Below are positions 46,752 to 59,197 of a stretch of 64,000 bases of DNA, in pieces. This DNA is from Paramyrothecium sp. XJ0827. Lineage: Eukaryota; Ascomycota; Sordariomycetes; Hypocreales; Stachybotryaceae. The DNA is taken from the NCBI GenBank assembly GCA_020881915.1, contig JAJFPB010000006.1:4464001-4528000 (forward strand), in the 5' to 3' direction. Position 1 is the first letter of the stretch, and each line of letters opens with the position of its first letter. Made by a program: the position numbers and the translations under genes. The notes beneath the pieces were generated by a model that saw nothing but the letters and a program-made list of their open reading frames with translations, was not told where the DNA came from and made no database searches.

Positions 46752-46807
46752 GGCTAGTTGTGGTGAATCATTTGATCAATTGATTGAGATGTAGGATGAG
46801 GGATTTT

Positions 46808-46849
46808 TGACCGACTCGCTTGTCTGACCGACTCGCTTATCATGTACGT
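46808..46849 (-). repeat. Right TIR of the pogo-type element
   Basis: 42 bases, a perfect inverted match to 44991-45032; followed by TA. Confidence 0.93.
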
Positions 46850-47379
46850 TATTAGAAGAGCCTTATTAGAGATAATAAGGAAATAATATTTATAGAAATA
46901 AGGTACTAAATAGAATTAAGTTTTATAGGTATTTTTAAACTAAGTAATATAAATCTAATATTATACTTATTTAAATAATAAGCTAATAAAGCCCTAAAAT
47001 TAAGGTTATTTATTAGATCTATTAATAAGAGCTCTATTTTAATTAAGAAATAGGCCCCTAAAGCTATTATAAAGTAATTACTAAAATAAATATAGATTCC
47101 TTAATTAGAAAACTATATAAATTTAATATTTACTAATAAGGGGCTAAATTAGTAATTAAGAGCCCCTTAATAACTAGAAGCTATACTTAGCTCTACTATA
47201 AGTAAATTAGAACTTATATAACTAATAACTATAAACTATTAACTAATATAAATAATTAGGCTCTAGGGCCTAATAAGTAAATTAAAGAATATTTATATTT
47301 AGAAATACTATTTTAGAAATATTATAACTAAAGCTAAAGTATAATTATAGAGATATATTAAAGTAAGTAAGGATTCTAA

Positions 47380-47960
47380 GGTACTTAAAGAGATCTGGGG
47401 TATTTAGAGGGATCTAAGGTACTTAGTAGGCTATAGGGTACTTAGTAAGTTCTGGGGTATAGAGGTAATAGAGGGATCTGAGGTATTTAGAGGGTTATAG
47501 TATACTTAGAGGTAATAAAGAGCACAGAGGCAATAGAGAGATCTAGGGCACTTAGTAGGCTATAGGTAACTTAGTAGGTTCTAGGGTAATAGAGGTAATA
47601 GAGGGTATAGAGGTAATAGAGGGATCTGGGGTACTAAGAAGGTTATAGTATACTTAGAGGCAATAGAGAGTATAGAGGTAATAGAGAGATTTAAGGCACT
47701 TAGTAGATTATAGGGTACTTAGAGGATTCTAAGGTACTTAGAGAGTTTAGGGGTAATAGAGGTAATAAATATAGTAGGGCTCTATAGAGATTACTAGGGG
47801 ATTAGAGGTAATAGAGAGTTCTAGGGCACTTAGAGAGTTTAGAGGTAATAGAGATAATAAATATAGTAGGGCTTTATAGAGATTATTAGGGAAATAGAGA
47901 TAATAAAGAGTTCTTAGGGTACTTAGGGGGTTATAAGGTACTAAAAATAATCTAGAGATA
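47380..47960. repeat. Degenerate minisatellite, GAGGTAATAGAGGG and GGTACTTAGTAGGCTATAGG units
   Basis: Imperfect tandem units; the reverse complement (CTAAGTACCCTATAGCCTAC) resembles the units at 43990-44300 on the other side of the pogo element. Confidence 0.7.
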
Positions 47961-47991
47961 TAAAAATAATAGAGGGTTTAGAGATAATAGA

Positions 47992-48642
47992 TATTACAAC
48001 CCGCACTAACCCCGTAACTAAGCCAGTACGGAATAAATATAATCTATACTGGTTATAATAGATACTACATAGAAAAGCTAGGTAAACTAACTAGCGGACT
48101 ATAACCTAAATATATACTGGTCCTTACTAAGGATATAGTTACGTAGAACTAATATAGCTAGAGGTTTAGATAGATAATAGGGGAATATATTAGGTATAAT
48201 ATAGCTACTATCCTAGGGATCTAGTAGAATATGGTCCCCGCCTAGTAAGGCAGAAAAGGGCTAGTACCTAATTACCTCGGAACTAAGGATATAAGTAAAT
48301 TCTTATATAATACTAAGTAAGGAAAGGGCTAATTATATATATATACTTATATACTACAACCAAGTGCACTAAACTAAGTATACTAGTAATTATTCTAATA
48401 AAGTAATTATAATAAGTATATAGATAGGAGGATTCTACCTTAAGATAAATAAAAGACTACTAGCTATTAATAATATATAGTCCTCAAGATAACCTTTACT
48501 ATACTATTCTCTTATTAACTAGTAATAACCCCTTATATACTTTAGATACTTTCCTATTATTCTATCTAAGGATAAATAAACCCCTAATAATCCTTAGTTA
48601 CCCTATACCTTTTAGTATAAGGCTACCCTGATTGTTATAATA
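47992..48642 (+). repeat. LTR copy C, inverted relative to A and B
   Basis: Reverse complement of the LTR family. The left edge reads TATTACAACCCGCACTAACC and the right edge GGCTACCCTGATTGTTATAA. This is the least mutated of the four copies (GGTCCCCGCCTAGTAAGGC, CTCGGAACTAAGG are preserved). Confidence 0.75.
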
Positions 48643-50513
48643 GAGGTAATAAAAAGTATAAAGAATTAATAAAAATAGTAGAGATTAATAGAGGGTTCTA
48701 GAGATATAGAGATAATAAATAATAATAGAGATAAAGAAATAATAAAGAGATCTAGAAAAATAAAGGATTTAGAGATTAAAAAAGGGCCTAAGGGCTAAAT
48801 TAGTATTATAAAAATAGTAATTATAATTTTATAAGAAGTTCTTAATTAAATTTAAAAAAATAATATAGAAGTTTAGAATCTTTAATTTAATTTAATTAAC
48901 TTTTTAATTTAATTAATATTATAAATAATTTTATTAATTATTTTTAGTTAATTACTAATTTATAAATTTATTATATTCTTTTTATTTATAAATATTCTTA
49001 AAGCCCTAGAAATTAGTAATTAAAAGAAAAGTAATTATAGTAATAATAATCTCTAAATAAATATATCTTAAGTTCTACTAAAGCCTCTAATCTCTAGAGT
49101 TATTTTTAATCTAATTATTATAAAGTTCCTAGGGCATTAAGTAATAAAAGTAATAATTATAGTTCTTAAGAGTTTTTATAGTTTTAATATAAGTATTAAG
49201 TTATTTAGTAATCTTACTAGAAATTATTATAAAATAAAATACTAAAGAAACTAAGTAGTACTTCTAAATAAAGTAATTTTAGTTTCTTTATTTTATAAAG
49301 TAATATATAAAGTAATTACTAATTAATTACTACTATAATTATCTCTAGAAAAGCTTAAGATTATTTTACTTAATATAATCTTTAAGCTTTATATTTTATT
49401 ATATTATTTAAATATTAAGAAACTAGAATTATATTACTAATTTCTTTTATAACTTTATATTTCTAGATCTTATTAAAAGAACTAAGTATATATTATATAG
49501 AGCCTTATTAGTCTTATAGCCCTTCTAGTTATATTAATTATTTATAATTCTATTTATAGAAATATAATAATACTAATTAGCTTAAATTAGCTTCTAGATA
49601 TTTTATAAGAGCCTATTAATACTAGTAGAAATTAGTATATTTTTATAACTAGCTTATAATAATAGGGCCTTACTTAAAATACTATTTTTACTAGCTCTAC
49701 CTATTTATTAGATATAGTTTATAAATCTAGAAAATATCTTTAAATATATAATAACCCTAATATCTAGAATATTAATTCCTAGTTCTAAAGTATTTATTAC
49801 TACTAGTAATTAGCCCTTATTAAAAATATTATATATAATACCTTTTTTTAGACCCTTAGATATTTAAACTTTATTTCTTAGGTATTTACCTCTTAATAAA
49901 AGGCCTTATAACTTAGTTTCTTTATTAATTACTTAGTAGTAATTATAATCTAGTAATAAATAATTATTTTAATTAGCTTAGAGTATTATTATAGCTTTTA
50001 TATTAAAATCTAGTAAATAATAAATATTATAATCTTAAAAGTAATATTAAAGCTATTTAGCTTTAGAGACTAGATCTAATAGCTAATATTAAAGTATATT
50101 ATAAATATCCTTAGAAATAAGATATCTTTAGGTTTAATATTTAATTATTTAAGAAAAAAATTCTTTATAAAAAATAATAAAGTAGTTATAAAATAAATAA
50201 ATTAAATACCTAGAAGAGCTAGAGATTTTAGTTCCTTTAGCTTAGACTAGAAATTTAATATATTCTTTAAAATAGTATAATATTTATTAATTATAATATA
50301 ATTAAGTTATATTATAATCTTAAGATCTTCTAAATATACTAAAAAGCCCTTAATTATAACTAATTTAAATATAATAAAAACTAAAGATATATTTCCTAGA
50401 TTTATCTTAAAGTCTTATTATATATAAAATATCTTAAGATTTTAATAGTACTTTACTAGATCTTCTAGTAAGAAAAGTAATAAAACTACTATAATAGGCT
50501 ATAGAGCTTATAT

Positions 50514-51166
50514 ATATCACAACCTACACTAACCCTATAACTAAACTAGTATAGAATAAATATAACCTATACTAGTTATAATAGATACTATATAGAAAAG
50601 CTAGGTAAACTAACTAGTAGATTATAACCTAAATATATATCGGTCCTTACTAAGAATATAGTTATATAGGACTAATATAGCTAGAGGTTTAGATAGATAA
50701 TAGGGGAATATATTAGATATAATATAGTTACTATCCTAGGGATTTAGTAGAATATAATCCCTACCTAGTAAGGCAGAAAAGGGACTAGTACCTAATTACC
50801 CTAGAACTAAGAATATAGGTAAATTCCTATATAATACTAAGTAAGGAAAGGACTAATTATATATATATACTTATATACTATAACTAAGTATACTAAACTA
50901 AGTATACTAGTAATTACTTTAATAAAGTAATTATAATAAGTATATAAATAGGAGGATTCTACCTTAGAATAGATAGGAGATTACTAGCTATTAATAATAT
51001 ATAGTTCCTAAAATAACCTTTATTATACTATTTTTTTATAGATTAGTAATAACCCCTTATATACTTTAGTTACCTTTTTATTATTCTATCTAAGGATAAA
51101 TAAATCCCTAATAATCCTTAGTTACCCTATATCTTTTAGTATAAGACTACCCCCAATTATTATAAT
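50514..51166 (+). repeat. LTR copy D, inverted relative to A and B
   Basis: Direct repeat of copy C with more transitions (CAACCCGCACTAACCCC in C is CAACCTACACTAACCCT here). Only about 1.9 kb lies between C and D, too little for a full Ty3/gypsy interior, so this pair marks an internally deleted element or two separate solo LTRs. Confidence 0.75.
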
Positions 51167-51633
51167 ATAGCTCCTAGGTTATATTAACCTAGCTTAGGGC
51201 CTACTAGTAACTAGTCTATTACTTTATTAGAGTCTTAGAATATAGGGCTAGGGCCTTATACTTCCTAGCTAACCCTATAGCTAGCTTTAGGGTAGTAAAG
51301 AAGGATTTTAAGATTAAAGAGATAGGGTTAGAGTTAGAGGGAGGATTAAGAGGTAAGTAAGAAAAGTATATTTATTAACTTCCCTATAAAAAAGTATTAT
51401 AAAAACCCTTTTACTTAAGCTATTATAGTCTATTATTATAATTACCTTACTTCTCTTTTATTCTAGTCTCTCTTCTTCTTTCTCTTCTTTATAGGGAAGA
51501 AGATTTATTAGGGAATAATAAAGAATAATAGAAGTATAGCTTATTAGTACTTAAAGTAAATTCCTACTTATTTTTCTTCTATTACTTATTCTCCTACCTT
51601 ATACTCCCTATATATAATACCCTCTATTATTTT

Positions 51634-51921
<288 letters not shown>

Positions 51922-52384
51922 CTTATATACTTTTAATAAACTATAATCTATATAAAAAGTCTATAATAATAAATTATTTCGAGGAGATAGTAAATAAAAA
52001 ATAATTCCTAAGATCTATAGTATTATAACTAGATATATATAAATAGGTCCTTAGTATAAGGCTATATTTACTAGTAGTAGAAGAAGATTTATTAGATCCT
52101 TATAGATTAATTAATATCTAGAATAGGGGATTAGAGTTATTTTCTTAGAAGAGCCTATTTTATTATATATTAGAATAGTAATAAGATAATAGAGCTAATA
52201 CTTACCCTAAGATAATATAAGGCCTATATAAGTAAATTAGTAATAGAGATTTTAGTAATATTAATATCTTAGAGAAGGGGGTAAGTTAATAAAGAAGAAA
52301 GAGAAAGTAAAGAGAAAGAGATAGAAAGGAAGAAGAATAAGATAGGAATTAGGAAATAAGAAATAGAAAATAAGATTAGTACTT

Positions 52385-53492
52385 AAACTATTAAGAAATT
52401 AAGAAATTTATTAAAATAACCTAAATTTAAGAATTTTAAATAGGGACTTAAATATAATAAAAATAATTTAATAGGGAGATCTAATATCTAGAACCTTAGA
52501 TATAGTAATAATAAAGTTAATAATAAAGATATCTATAATATAATATACTATAGGTACTTATAAGACTTAAGTTATTTATTCTAATATATAGGAACTTAAT
52601 AGAGCTATTAAGATATTACTATATTACTAAGGTCTTTATTAAATATATCTAAATAAACCTTATAGCTATAGCTATAGTAATACTAGTAGTAAAGCCAAAG
52701 TTAATATAAGTTCTATAGAAATATATATTACCTAGTTTTAATAAAGTTAAATTAAATTATAGTAATAAAGTTATTTATTTAAAGAATAGTAATATAAAAA
52801 TCTACTTATGCCCTACTTATTATAGCTAAAATCTCCTATAGATCTATTTATTACTAATACTAATACTAGAAGAGCTACCTAATTTACTTATAATCCTAAT
52901 ATTTATTAAGACTTCTATATTAAATCTAGAGCTACTTCTAATACCTAATAAATAAGATTACTTAAGTAGAGGAAGCTAATAAAGCCAAATATTAACTAAT
53001 ATAATATATAGAAGATCTTAAGATAGCTAAAGTAAATATAAAGGTAAGTATAAGCTATAGTATAGTTTAAGAGCTATAAAAGAAAACTAGTTTTAAAGAA
53101 ATAAAGAAGAATCTAAATAAATTTAGAAATAAGTTATATTTCTTAAAGAATAAGGCCTATAATCTAAAAATTAAGAGAAATATAAAGAAAATAAAGTATT
53201 TAGCTAAGGAGATCTAATAATCTAGACTAGAGATCTTTTATAATAGATAGTAGGAGTAGGAAGACTTATTACTAAGCTCTTGCTATTATAGTAAATAGTT
53301 AAGTAAATCTAACTTATTTAAATTAATAATATCTATTCTAAATAAACTTTTTATAGTATAATAATATATATTATCTAATATAAGTCCATGTAAGCCGCTG
53401 TGGTAATTAAGCTAATCACGTGACCTATTACGTGACCTTAGTAATAGTAGTAATAATAGGTCTTTTATTCTTAGTACCTAGGAGGAGTACTT
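52385..53492 (-). repeat. Repeat family R2, copy 2, inverted
   Basis: Reverse complement of 40070-41100. The best preserved patch is GCTAATCACGTGACCTATTACGTGACC near 53412-53438 (shown in part here), and the end is GGTCTTTTATTCTTAGTACC TAGGAGG. Confidence 0.65.
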
Positions 53493-54699
53493 AAACTATA
53501 TAATATATTTATTATTTATATATAAATATAAAAGAAATAAGAAATTATATTTACTAAGGATATAAAACTAAGTTATAATAAGTATAGAAGATATAGGGAC
53601 CCTATTATATTACTAGGATTATATATTATAAAAGGTTAGCTAAATTAAGGTTAATTCTAGGCCTAGTATTATTAGTAAAAATACTTAATTTTAACTTTAA
53701 TTTATTTATAATAAAATTAAAGTTCTAATTAAAAGATCTAAGTATTTATTTCTTATACTCTATATAAAATAATAAATAGTTAGTTCTATATTAGAGATTA
53801 ATTATATTTAGATTACTAGTAACTCCTAGATAGTTTTAAATATAAATATTATAAAAAGGTACTTAAAGGTAATATTTATAAGAAGATCTAGAGTAATAAA
53901 GAGGTTCTACTTACTAGTAAATTAGTTATTAATTACTAATATAAATTATTATACTTTAGGAATAAATTAAGAAAGTAACCTAAGTAATATAGAGAATAGA
54001 ATATTTCTCTTTTTAATTTTAATTAAGTATAAACTAATTATTTAATTATAAGAGAGAGTAATAATCTATAAAAAGTTATTATTAATAGCTAAAGAAGGAA
54101 TAACTAGGCCTAGATCTAAGTATAGGGTAGATAGTTCTATAGTTTATTATTTAATATAGGGAATAGAATTCTCTCTTAAAGTAATAGATTATTTATTACT
54201 AATTTATAAAACTTCTTCTCTAGAAGCTAATTAAAAAATATCTTAGGAATAATATATTATTAATAACTAGTAGATTTTAATTTAAATATAATATATAGAA
54301 ACTCCTATTTATATATATAGTTCTCTTTCTTAAAGTATATAAGAAAATATTTCTTAGATTATAATATATAATACTTCTAGAAGTATTATAGAAAGTAATT
54401 TCTTCTAGTAGTATTTCTATACTTCTAATTTTATTTATAGAGATCTTCTTCTATATAGGTCCCTATTCTTATTAAATATTTTTTTATTTTTATTCTTTTA
54501 TTTCTAATCTCTTACTTTTAGCTTTTCTTTTATATTAGTATTTAATTTAGGCTAGTATATTAGAGCTAGCTTATAGATTATACTAGTAATATAGGGACTA
54601 ATCTATTCTAAGGCTAGTAACCTAAGGCTAATATAGTATTTATATATTATATTATATAATATTCTATAGCTTAGTTATAATCTTAGATTAGATTAGATT

Positions 54700-55200
54700 A
54701 TAATATACTTCTTATAATCCTAATATTTATTCAGACCTTTTTATATTAAATCTAGAGCTATAATACCTAATAAATAAAATTACTTAAGTAAAGGAAGCTA
54801 ATAAAGCTAAATACTAATTAATATTATATATAGAAGATCTTAAGATAACTAAAATAAATATAAAAGTAAGTATAAGCTATAATATAATTTAAGAGTTATA
54901 AAAGAAAACTAATTTTAAAGAAATAAAGAATAATTTAAATAAATTTAGAAATAAGCTATATTTCTTAAAGAATAAGATCTATAATCTAAAAATTAAGAGA
55001 AGTATAAAGAAAATAAAATATCTAGCTAAGGAGATCTAATAATCTTAATTAGAAGTATTTAAATATTAGTTCTAGATTAGAGATCTTTTATAATAGATAG
55101 TAGAAGTAGTAAGACTTACTAAGCTCTTATTATTATAGTAAATAATTAAGTAAATCTAACTTATTTAAATTAATAATATCTATTTCCTAAGAAGCGTTTT
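54700..55200 (-). repeat. Repeat family R2, copy 3, inverted, truncated
   Basis: Matches the inner part of copy 2 (from CTTATAATCCTAATATTTATT to ATTAATAATATCTATT) in the same orientation. It ends where copy 4 begins in the opposite orientation. Confidence 0.6.
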
Positions 55201-55242
55201 AAACTAAGTCCTTATTATATAATAATATATATTATAAGTCTA

Positions 55243-55990
55243 TATTCCTCCTAGGTACTAAGAATAAAAGACCTATTATTATTATTATTACTAAGATTAT
55301 ATAATAAGTTATATAATTAGCTTAATTACTATAGTAGCTTATATAGACTTTAGATAATATATATTATTATATAATGAGAATTTAATTTAAAAAGAAAATA
55401 GATATTATTAATTAAAATAAGTTAAATTTACCTAACTATCTCCTATAATAGTAAGAGCTTTAAGAATATATTCTATCTTATTAGGCCTTTTCTAATCTCT
55501 TTATTATACTCTTAAATAACTTCCTATTAGCCTTACTAGGCTTCTTATTCTTAAATTAATTAGCTATATTTTAGATATAATCTAGTTCTTATTTTTTAAC
55601 TAAATCTATAGTACTTTTCTTTAGTTACTAAACTTTACTAATAATTAAGCTATTTTTAATATCTCCCTTAGCTATAACTTAGGCTTCTTAGGATTTAATT
55701 AATATGTAGAAATAGTACTTATAGTCTTTAAGGATCCTTACTTATAGACTTTAAAGATTCTAGCTTCTTAAGAGATATCTTAAGGATTAGTTATTATAGT
55801 AAGTCTCTTCTAGTATTAGTATTAGTAATAAATAGTAAGAGATTTTAGCTATAATAAGGCAGGGTATAAGTAGATTTTTATACTACTATTCTTTAAGTAA
55901 ATAACTTTATTATATTAATTTAATTTAACTTTATTAAGGCTAGATAATATATATTACTAAAGAACTTATATTAACTTTAGCTTTACTACT
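55243..55990 (+). repeat. Repeat family R2, copy 4, direct
   Basis: Begins TTCCTCCTAGGTACTAAGAA like copy 1. With copy 3 it forms a back-to-back inverted arrangement. It runs to the right edge of the AT block. Confidence 0.6.
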
Positions 55991-57088
55991 AGACCTATAG
56001 TAATATATAAGCCCGGGCTGGCATTGCGGTCTTTTTTTGTCCTTATCAGGCATTATATATAGGCGAAAATACTACGCTTTTATTACTATGAACATGGTAT
56101 ATATGATATTACATCTCTATCTTAAAAGATATATCTAGTAGCTATGGACTTACTAATATCTTCTTAAGTTAATATGTAGTAATAAGCTTTAAGTACACCT
56201 CAAAGTCAGAAACCCAGTTATTAGCTTATATACCTATTATTCTACCTTATCTTAGAGTCTACTAGAGATCTAATTCTGCAATTATTATCTCCATTATATG
56301 TAAGTCTAGCATATTCTTAAGGTTTACTTTAATAGTAGATATTACTACGAAGTTCGGGTTAGTTATTACGTACCTGGGCACTAGTATTAGAATTATAGGA
56401 TCTTATATATAAATGAACGGAAGACATTGTAGAAAACTTAGTAGTTAAAAGTGTTAGATGCTACGAATTAGTCTATGAGGCAATTAATAATTAATACCGC
56501 TACCTACTATCAAGGCGACCACTCGCTACCAGTATGCGGCTTTACTAGCCTAGGTTTCTTCCTGAAATATTTACCACCCGGCCTGAGCCAAATGTCATGT
56601 TGCGCAGCCTTAAATAGCAGAAGTCCTTTAGCTTAGAATACAATTGCCCTATTATCATAGCAGGCTGACTTCAGGAAAGCCACTTACCTATGTTCGATCG
56701 TCGTTGCATGACCAAAAGCCAAACACGAGAGTGAGCTGAAGCTCCCAACAACAAAGGCCTGAGCATTCTGGTAGGTATCTTGAGATTGTGGAAGGCTTCT
56801 AATCTCCTCGAGTGTTATTAGCCATGTAGAACGTAGCTGTCTCATTGTGTCTTAGTTAACGTAGTAGTACGTAGGGGGACTTGAATAATAGCTTGGCATG
56901 AGTACTAAAGTGTAGTAGATTGATATAAGTTACCTATATCAAGCTCTACAAACTGCCTTATAACAGTCTCCAACCTGCACCGCCGGTCTAGGCCCTTTTC
57001 GACCTCCCTTTACGTCGCTCCTATCGCCAGAAAAGAACATGTCTCCATCCCGCGCGTAACCTAAAGACCCAGGATACCAGTCGGAGAA
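55991..57088. other. Right border of the AT block, no gene seen
   Basis: Composition returns to normal in steps from about 56000 (GCCCGGGCTGGCATTGCGGTC at 56010, listed in part). No open frame of useful size. The last part is the 3' flank of the secreted phosphatase-family gene. Confidence 0.5.
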
Positions 57089-59197
57089 TTAGCATGTTCC
57101 CGAATTTAGCCTGTACTGCGTTAATACGGCTGCATGATCTGATGTCCACTCGTTATCAGCATGACCTGGCACTGGTTTCGGGTTCCCTAGTATGTAGGTC
57201 CTTGATCCAGTAACCTGGATGCCGCCCGCGTGATAAATAAAGTCGATACGATCCTGGGGCTCTACGCGTCCGGTTGTGCCATCACTGAAGGGGAATATCG
57301 GAGACCATGTGTTCCCTGGAGTAGTGGCCGGGTCTAAGTTCCCAATGCGATATGAGTCGATTAGTCCTGCGTCTGCGGGGATTCGGGATGTTGGCCACTG
57401 AATATTAGCATACCCGCAATTCTTTGTCTGCAGCGGCGATATCCAGTCTAGGTGTGATGGAGCATTGAAGTCGCCAAATAGCATAACAGGTATAGTATTC
57501 TTAGCCGCAATATGGGAGCTCATGGCCCTAATAATGGCGGTAATCTCTCCCGTACGACCCGAGGCGGACTCGCTTGCGAGAATCTGCTGAACCGTCTTCC
57601 GCTCATAGCATGCTTCGTAAGGACCGTAAGGATAGGCAGTGAGATGCGCGTTCCAGATATTAACCTGCTGCCGAGAGCCATCTAGGGCAATGCGAGCAGC
57701 AATAGCAACGCCAACATGCGGATATGTTGCTGCGAACGGATACCTACTCAGGATAGCCGTCTTCCCATCGTTCCCTGCACTCGCCCAATAATACCACCCT
57801 AGTGCCTGGCTTAGCACGCGTGCCCGATTGGGCTCCGCCTCCTGGAGGCCAACGATATCAACGTTACTATCAAGAAGTGCCTTAAGCTGCTTCTGGTGGT
57901 AGTTACTTATTCTTAAGCCACCGGCCCACATATTATATGTCATAACTCGTATATCCTGGACCAGACATTCCCCAGAGTTACGGACCGGTATAGTAACAAC
58001 TAGGTCAGCAATTGCACCGTTTCCTGTTGCCCGGACAGTAACCTTGGAAGAGCCTCCAGAAGTCGGGGTGCCGGTTAGAAAGCCGTTTGAGCTTACAGAT
58101 ACCCAGCCCGCGCCCGATACCTTGCTGAAGCTAGCTGGGCTACTGGTAAGACCGCCAACGCTGGCCGAGTACGCAGTGCCCTCCTTAGCATTGCGAAGAG
58201 TTACGCTTCCTATCGGAAAGCTAATTCCCGGGACTGTTACTGTAATCGGGCTCGCGAGCCAACCGTACGCGTCACGGGCGAGGAAGAAGGCCCTATAGCT
58301 GCCTCCTGCAAGGTCGCCGGTCGGGATAGTGACGGTGCCCGACGTCCCCGGCGCGTATGCCCACTTGAGAGATGGCTCAACCTTAACCTGGTTGACCGGT
58401 CCGCCATCTGATGCGTAGATGCCGATCCAGTTTGTTGCATGCGGCAAGCTCGTCGTGTAGTCAAAGGTAAACAGTGGGCGGCCCCGGTCCCACGTGAAGG
58501 ATCCACTTCCAGACATATCAACGTATATCGGATTTGCGACCCAAGTGTACCCTCCCTGCGCAAGGAAGAAAGCTCTGTATCGGCCCGGAACAAGGCTTCC
58601 TGCGGGTATATGGACGTAGGCGCTCAAACTTGGGGTGTATGCCCACGCGAGAGACTCCTCAACCTGGACCTGGTTCACAGGACCGCCATTTGCATGGTAG
58701 ATGCCGATCCAGTTTTCGGCATGAGGCCGCACCGTCGAGTATTCAAAAGTGAACAGGGCGCGATCCGCCGTCAGCGACAGCGAGGAGCCGCTGCCGGTAA
58801 TCGTGATGTATATAGGAGCAGCGAGCCAAGTATATCCGCCGCGAGCAAGGAAAAAAGCCCTATATTGGCCGGCGGAGACGCTCCCCATGGGTATACGGAC
58901 CGTACCACTTAATCCAGCGGTATATCCCCATACAAGAGACTGTTCGACCTGGATCTGGTTTATAGGTCCACCATTCTGCTGGTAGATACCGATCCAGTTC
59001 TCGGCATGGGGCTCTGTAGTCGAATATTGAAAGGTAGCAATGTAGCCATCCTGTCGGAAAGAGAAGCTGCTGGCAAGCGTTGCCTCGAGATTGGAGCCTT
59101 TACTCTTGTCAAGAGAGTCAAGGGCATGGGAGGCAACCTGGGGCACCGCAAGGGTAAATGGGTAGACCAGGAAGAGGGAAAAGAATTTGGGCAACAT
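57089..59197 (-). CDS. Secreted endonuclease/exonuclease/phosphatase-family protein with three tandem N-terminal modules
   Basis: Single exon, 702 residues from ATG 59197; the signal peptide is MLPKFFSLFLVYPFTLAVPQ. Residues about 40-325 are three tandem copies of a ~95-residue beta-rich module. Each holds FxYST/TxxPHAxNWIGIY, then GGPxNQVxVExSLxWxY, then GxYRAFFLAxxxYxWLAxPI. Next comes a putative Ig-like domain (YSASVGGLTSSPASFSKV ... VSSNGFLTGTPTSGG), then the catalytic domain. That domain shows VMTYNMW, IVGLQEAEPN, VNIWNAHLTAY, MLFGDFNAPSHLDW, RIDFIYHAGG and WTSDHAAVL, the metal-binding and catalytic residues of the exonuclease/endonuclease/phosphatase fold. The substrate could be nucleic acid, phospholipid or another phosphodiester; sequence alone does not tell. 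The repeated WIGIY modules and Ig domain are an unusual combination for a fungus and look like adhesion or carbohydrate-binding modules. The gene is intact and lies 1 kb from the AT block. Confidence 0.85.
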   Translation of the reverse strand: MLPKFFSLFLVYPFTLAVPQVASHALDSLDKSKGSNLEATLASSFSFRQDGYIATFQYSTTEPHAENWIGIYQQNGGPINQIQVEQSLVWGYTAGLSGTVRIPMGSVSAGQYRAFFLARGGYTWLAAPIYITITGSGSSLSLTADRALFTFEYSTVRPHAENWIGIYHANGGPVNQVQVEESLAWAYTPSLSAYVHIPAGSLVPGRYRAFFLAQGGYTWVANPIYVDMSGSGSFTWDRGRPLFTFDYTTSLPHATNWIGIYASDGGPVNQVKVEPSLKWAYAPGTSGTVTIPTGDLAGGSYRAFFLARDAYGWLASPITVTVPGISFPIGSVTLRNAKEGTAYSASVGGLTSSPASFSKVSGAGWVSVSSNGFLTGTPTSGGSSKVTVRATGNGAIADLVVTIPVRNSGECLVQDIRVMTYNMWAGGLRISNYHQKQLKALLDSNVDIVGLQEAEPNRARVLSQALGWYYWASAGNDGKTAILSRYPFAATYPHVGVAIAARIALDGSRQQVNIWNAHLTAYPYGPYEACYERKTVQQILASESASGRTGEITAIIRAMSSHIAAKNTIPVMLFGDFNAPSHLDWISPLQTKNCGYANIQWPTSRIPADAGLIDSYRIGNLDPATTPGNTWSPIFPFSDGTTGRVEPQDRIDFIYHAGGIQVTGSRTYILGNPKPVPGHADNEWTSDHAAVLTQYRLNSGTC

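Larger units (their letters stand above)
44991..46849 (-). mobile_element. pogo/Fot1-type DNA transposon, intact ends, not RIP-mutated
   Basis: The 42-bp ends, 44991-45032 and 46808-46849, are perfect inverted repeats beginning ACGTACATGATAAGCGAGTC, and each end contains the unit AAGCGAGTCGGTCA twice. TA flanks both ends (44989-44990 and 46850-46851), the target duplication of Tc1/mariner-superfamily elements. The 1859-bp element has ordinary base composition although it lies in the middle of the AT block, so it must have arrived after the block was mutated. It carries one transposase gene with a single frameshift. Confidence 0.93.

Noticed and set aside
47992..51166. A complete second LTR retrotransposon between LTR copies C and D
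   Set aside because: Only about 1.9 kb of interior is present and no polymerase or integrase motif could be read.
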